Shown: positions 63,248-64,000 of the stretch, piece after piece | How positions within the stretch are numbered: position 1 is the stretch's first letter | Layout: every line of letters starts with the position of its first letter | Source of the DNA: Paracoccaceae bacterium | GTDB taxonomy: Bacteria; Pseudomonadota; Alphaproteobacteria; Rhodobacterales; Rhodobacteraceae | Direction of reading: 5' to 3' | Length of the DNA: 64,000 nucleotides | Assembly: GCA_947461435.1 (NCBI GenBank) | Contig: CANHLE010000005.1 | Coordinates: 1 to 64,000 of the forward strand | Notes under the pieces: generated by a model | Seen by the model: the letters and a program-made list of their open reading frames with translations, nothing else | The model's database searches: none | What the model was told of the DNA's origin: nothing | Program-made: the position numbers and the translations under genes

Positions 63248-64000
63248 ATGAAAACCGGTGATGTATCCTTCTGGTACGCCGATATCGGCCTGCCCCAAAC
63301 CCGCCGTCCGGCCCTGCCCGGCGACACCGTGGCCGATGTTGCGATTATTGGCGCGGGATTTACCGGGCTTTGGACGGCCTATTACCTGATGAAAGCCGCG
63401 CCCCACCTGAAAGTTGTGGTGGTGGAAAAGGAATTTGCCGGATTCGGCGCGTCGGGGCGCAATGGCGGTTGGTGCATGGGCACCTTTGCCTGGAATCACG
63501 AACGCTATGCCCGCGACACCTCGCGCGCGGCGGTTCTGGACATGGTGAAGGCGCTGGAAACCACCGTCGAGGAAATCGCCGCGGTCTGCCGCACAGAAGG
63601 AATCGATGCCGATATCCTGCCCACCGAAGAGATGATGGTGGCGACGAACCCGGCCCAAATGGCCCGCCTGTCCAGCGAAGTGGCGCATCACCAGGCCTGG
63701 GGCAACGGCCACCGCGTTCGGGCCCTGTCGGCCGCCGAGGTGTCGCAGCGGATTTCGGTTCCGGGGGTTCTGGGCGCGATGACCCTGTCCGGCATGACCC
63801 GGGTTCAGCCCGCCAAACTGGTCCGCGGTCTGGCCGAGGCGGCCGAACGCGCGGGCGCGGTTATTCACGAAGGGACCGAAGTTCTGTCTTATGCCAAAGG
63901 CCAGATCGTCACAGCCCAGGGCCGGGTGACGGCCCCGATTATCCTGCGCTGCACCGAGGGATTCACGGCCACGATTCCGGGACGAAAGCGCGAATGGCTG
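63248..64000 (+). CDS. FAD-dependent oxidoreductase (DAO family), 5' part
   Basis: 251 codons, open at the window end. SFWYADIGLPQTRRPALPGD, then the Rossmann motif VAIIGAGFTGLWTAYYLMKA, and VVEKEFAGFGASGRNGGWCM are typical of the DAO/OrdL/PuuB group that oxidises amines such as gamma-glutamylputrescine or N-methyl amino acids. A putrescine-related role would fit the polyamine genes 10 kb away but is speculative. Confidence 0.88.
   Translation, partial: MKTGDVSFWYADIGLPQTRRPALPGDTVADVAIIGAGFTGLWTAYYLMKAAPHLKVVVVEKEFAGFGASGRNGGWCMGTFAWNHERYARDTSRAAVLDMVKALETTVEEIAAVCRTEGIDADILPTEEMMVATNPAQMARLSSEVAHHQAWGNGHRVRALSAAEVSQRISVPGVLGAMTLSGMTRVQPAKLVRGLAEAAERAGAVIHEGTEVLSYAKGQIVTAQGRVTAPIILRCTEGFTATIPGRKREWL

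Noticed and set aside
1-64000. tRNA, rRNA, prophage, insertion sequence or integron signals
   Set aside because: I looked through the intergenic gaps, nearly all under 250 bp, and saw no tRNA cloverleaf, transposase, integrase or long terminal inverted repeat.

Overview
The window reads as chromosomal core sequence from a high-G+C alphaproteobacterium of the Rhodobacteraceae (Rhodobacterales). The support is indirect but consistent: an LpxI-type lipid A gene, the block trpG-trpD-trpC-moaC-moeA-lexA-comEC-gltX-gltA, a GAAC-N7-GAAC SOS box (the alphaproteobacterial form) in front of lexA, a strong preference for G/C-ending codons, and many proteins of Rhodobacterales type. I see no rRNA, tRNA, CRISPR array, prophage or insertion sequence. 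Genes are packed, many with 4-bp ATGA overlaps.

Layout. 1-4765: end of a hydrolase-fold protein, a LprI-like protein, pyrC-pyrE (pyrimidine synthesis) and dnaB. 4762-17013 (minus strand): a cell-envelope superoperon read frr, uppS, cdsA, dxr, rseP, a 45-aa membrane protein, bamA, ompH/skp, fabZ, lpxA, lpxI, lpxB, with pyrH in front. It joins isoprenoid, phospholipid, lipid A and outer-membrane protein assembly. 17123-26377: miaA, an AraC regulator, then an unusual peptide-type ABC transporter (Tat-exported binding protein, two atypical permeases, one fused double ATPase) ending in a metallo-beta-lactamase-fold hydrolase. 26426-28632 (minus): a lytic transglycosylase and a PepSY / cytochrome b561 / membrane-anchored LuxR trio. 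28842-32627: ssb, a SufT-like protein, a cyclase-fold regulator with a DUF3307 membrane protein, an IscA-like protein and tpiA. 32687-36492: DMT exporter coupled to a P450, and a YibQ-like protein. 36545-46583: tryptophan, molybdopterin, lexA, comEC, gltX and gltA.

46728-53515: a bacterial alternative oxidase, an acyltransferase-type membrane protein, a sorbosone-dehydrogenase-like beta-propeller, and a polyamine group (ornithine decarboxylase, DUF2235 hydrolase, N-carbamoylputrescine amidase) facing an Lrp regulator. 53593-64000: valS with an AT-rich internal segment, a DUF1992 protein, a HisC-type aminotransferase, modA-modB-modE without modC, glutaryl-CoA dehydrogenase with a divergent LysR regulator, a collapsed flavin oxidase gene and the start of a DAO-family oxidoreductase.

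The most promising little-described items are (i) the one-component regulator with a class III nucleotidyl-cyclase-like domain (SatD-like), its two tandem 20-bp inverted-repeat operators and the coupled DUF3307 membrane protein; (ii) the PepSY / b561 / membrane LuxR trio, which looks like a membrane redox-to-DNA circuit; and (iii) the Tat-dependent, fused-ATPase ABC transporter with a metallo-hydrolase. Start sites were often moved inward from the longest open frame using Shine-Dalgarno sequences and family N-termini. All family assignments come from reading motifs, not from database searches.
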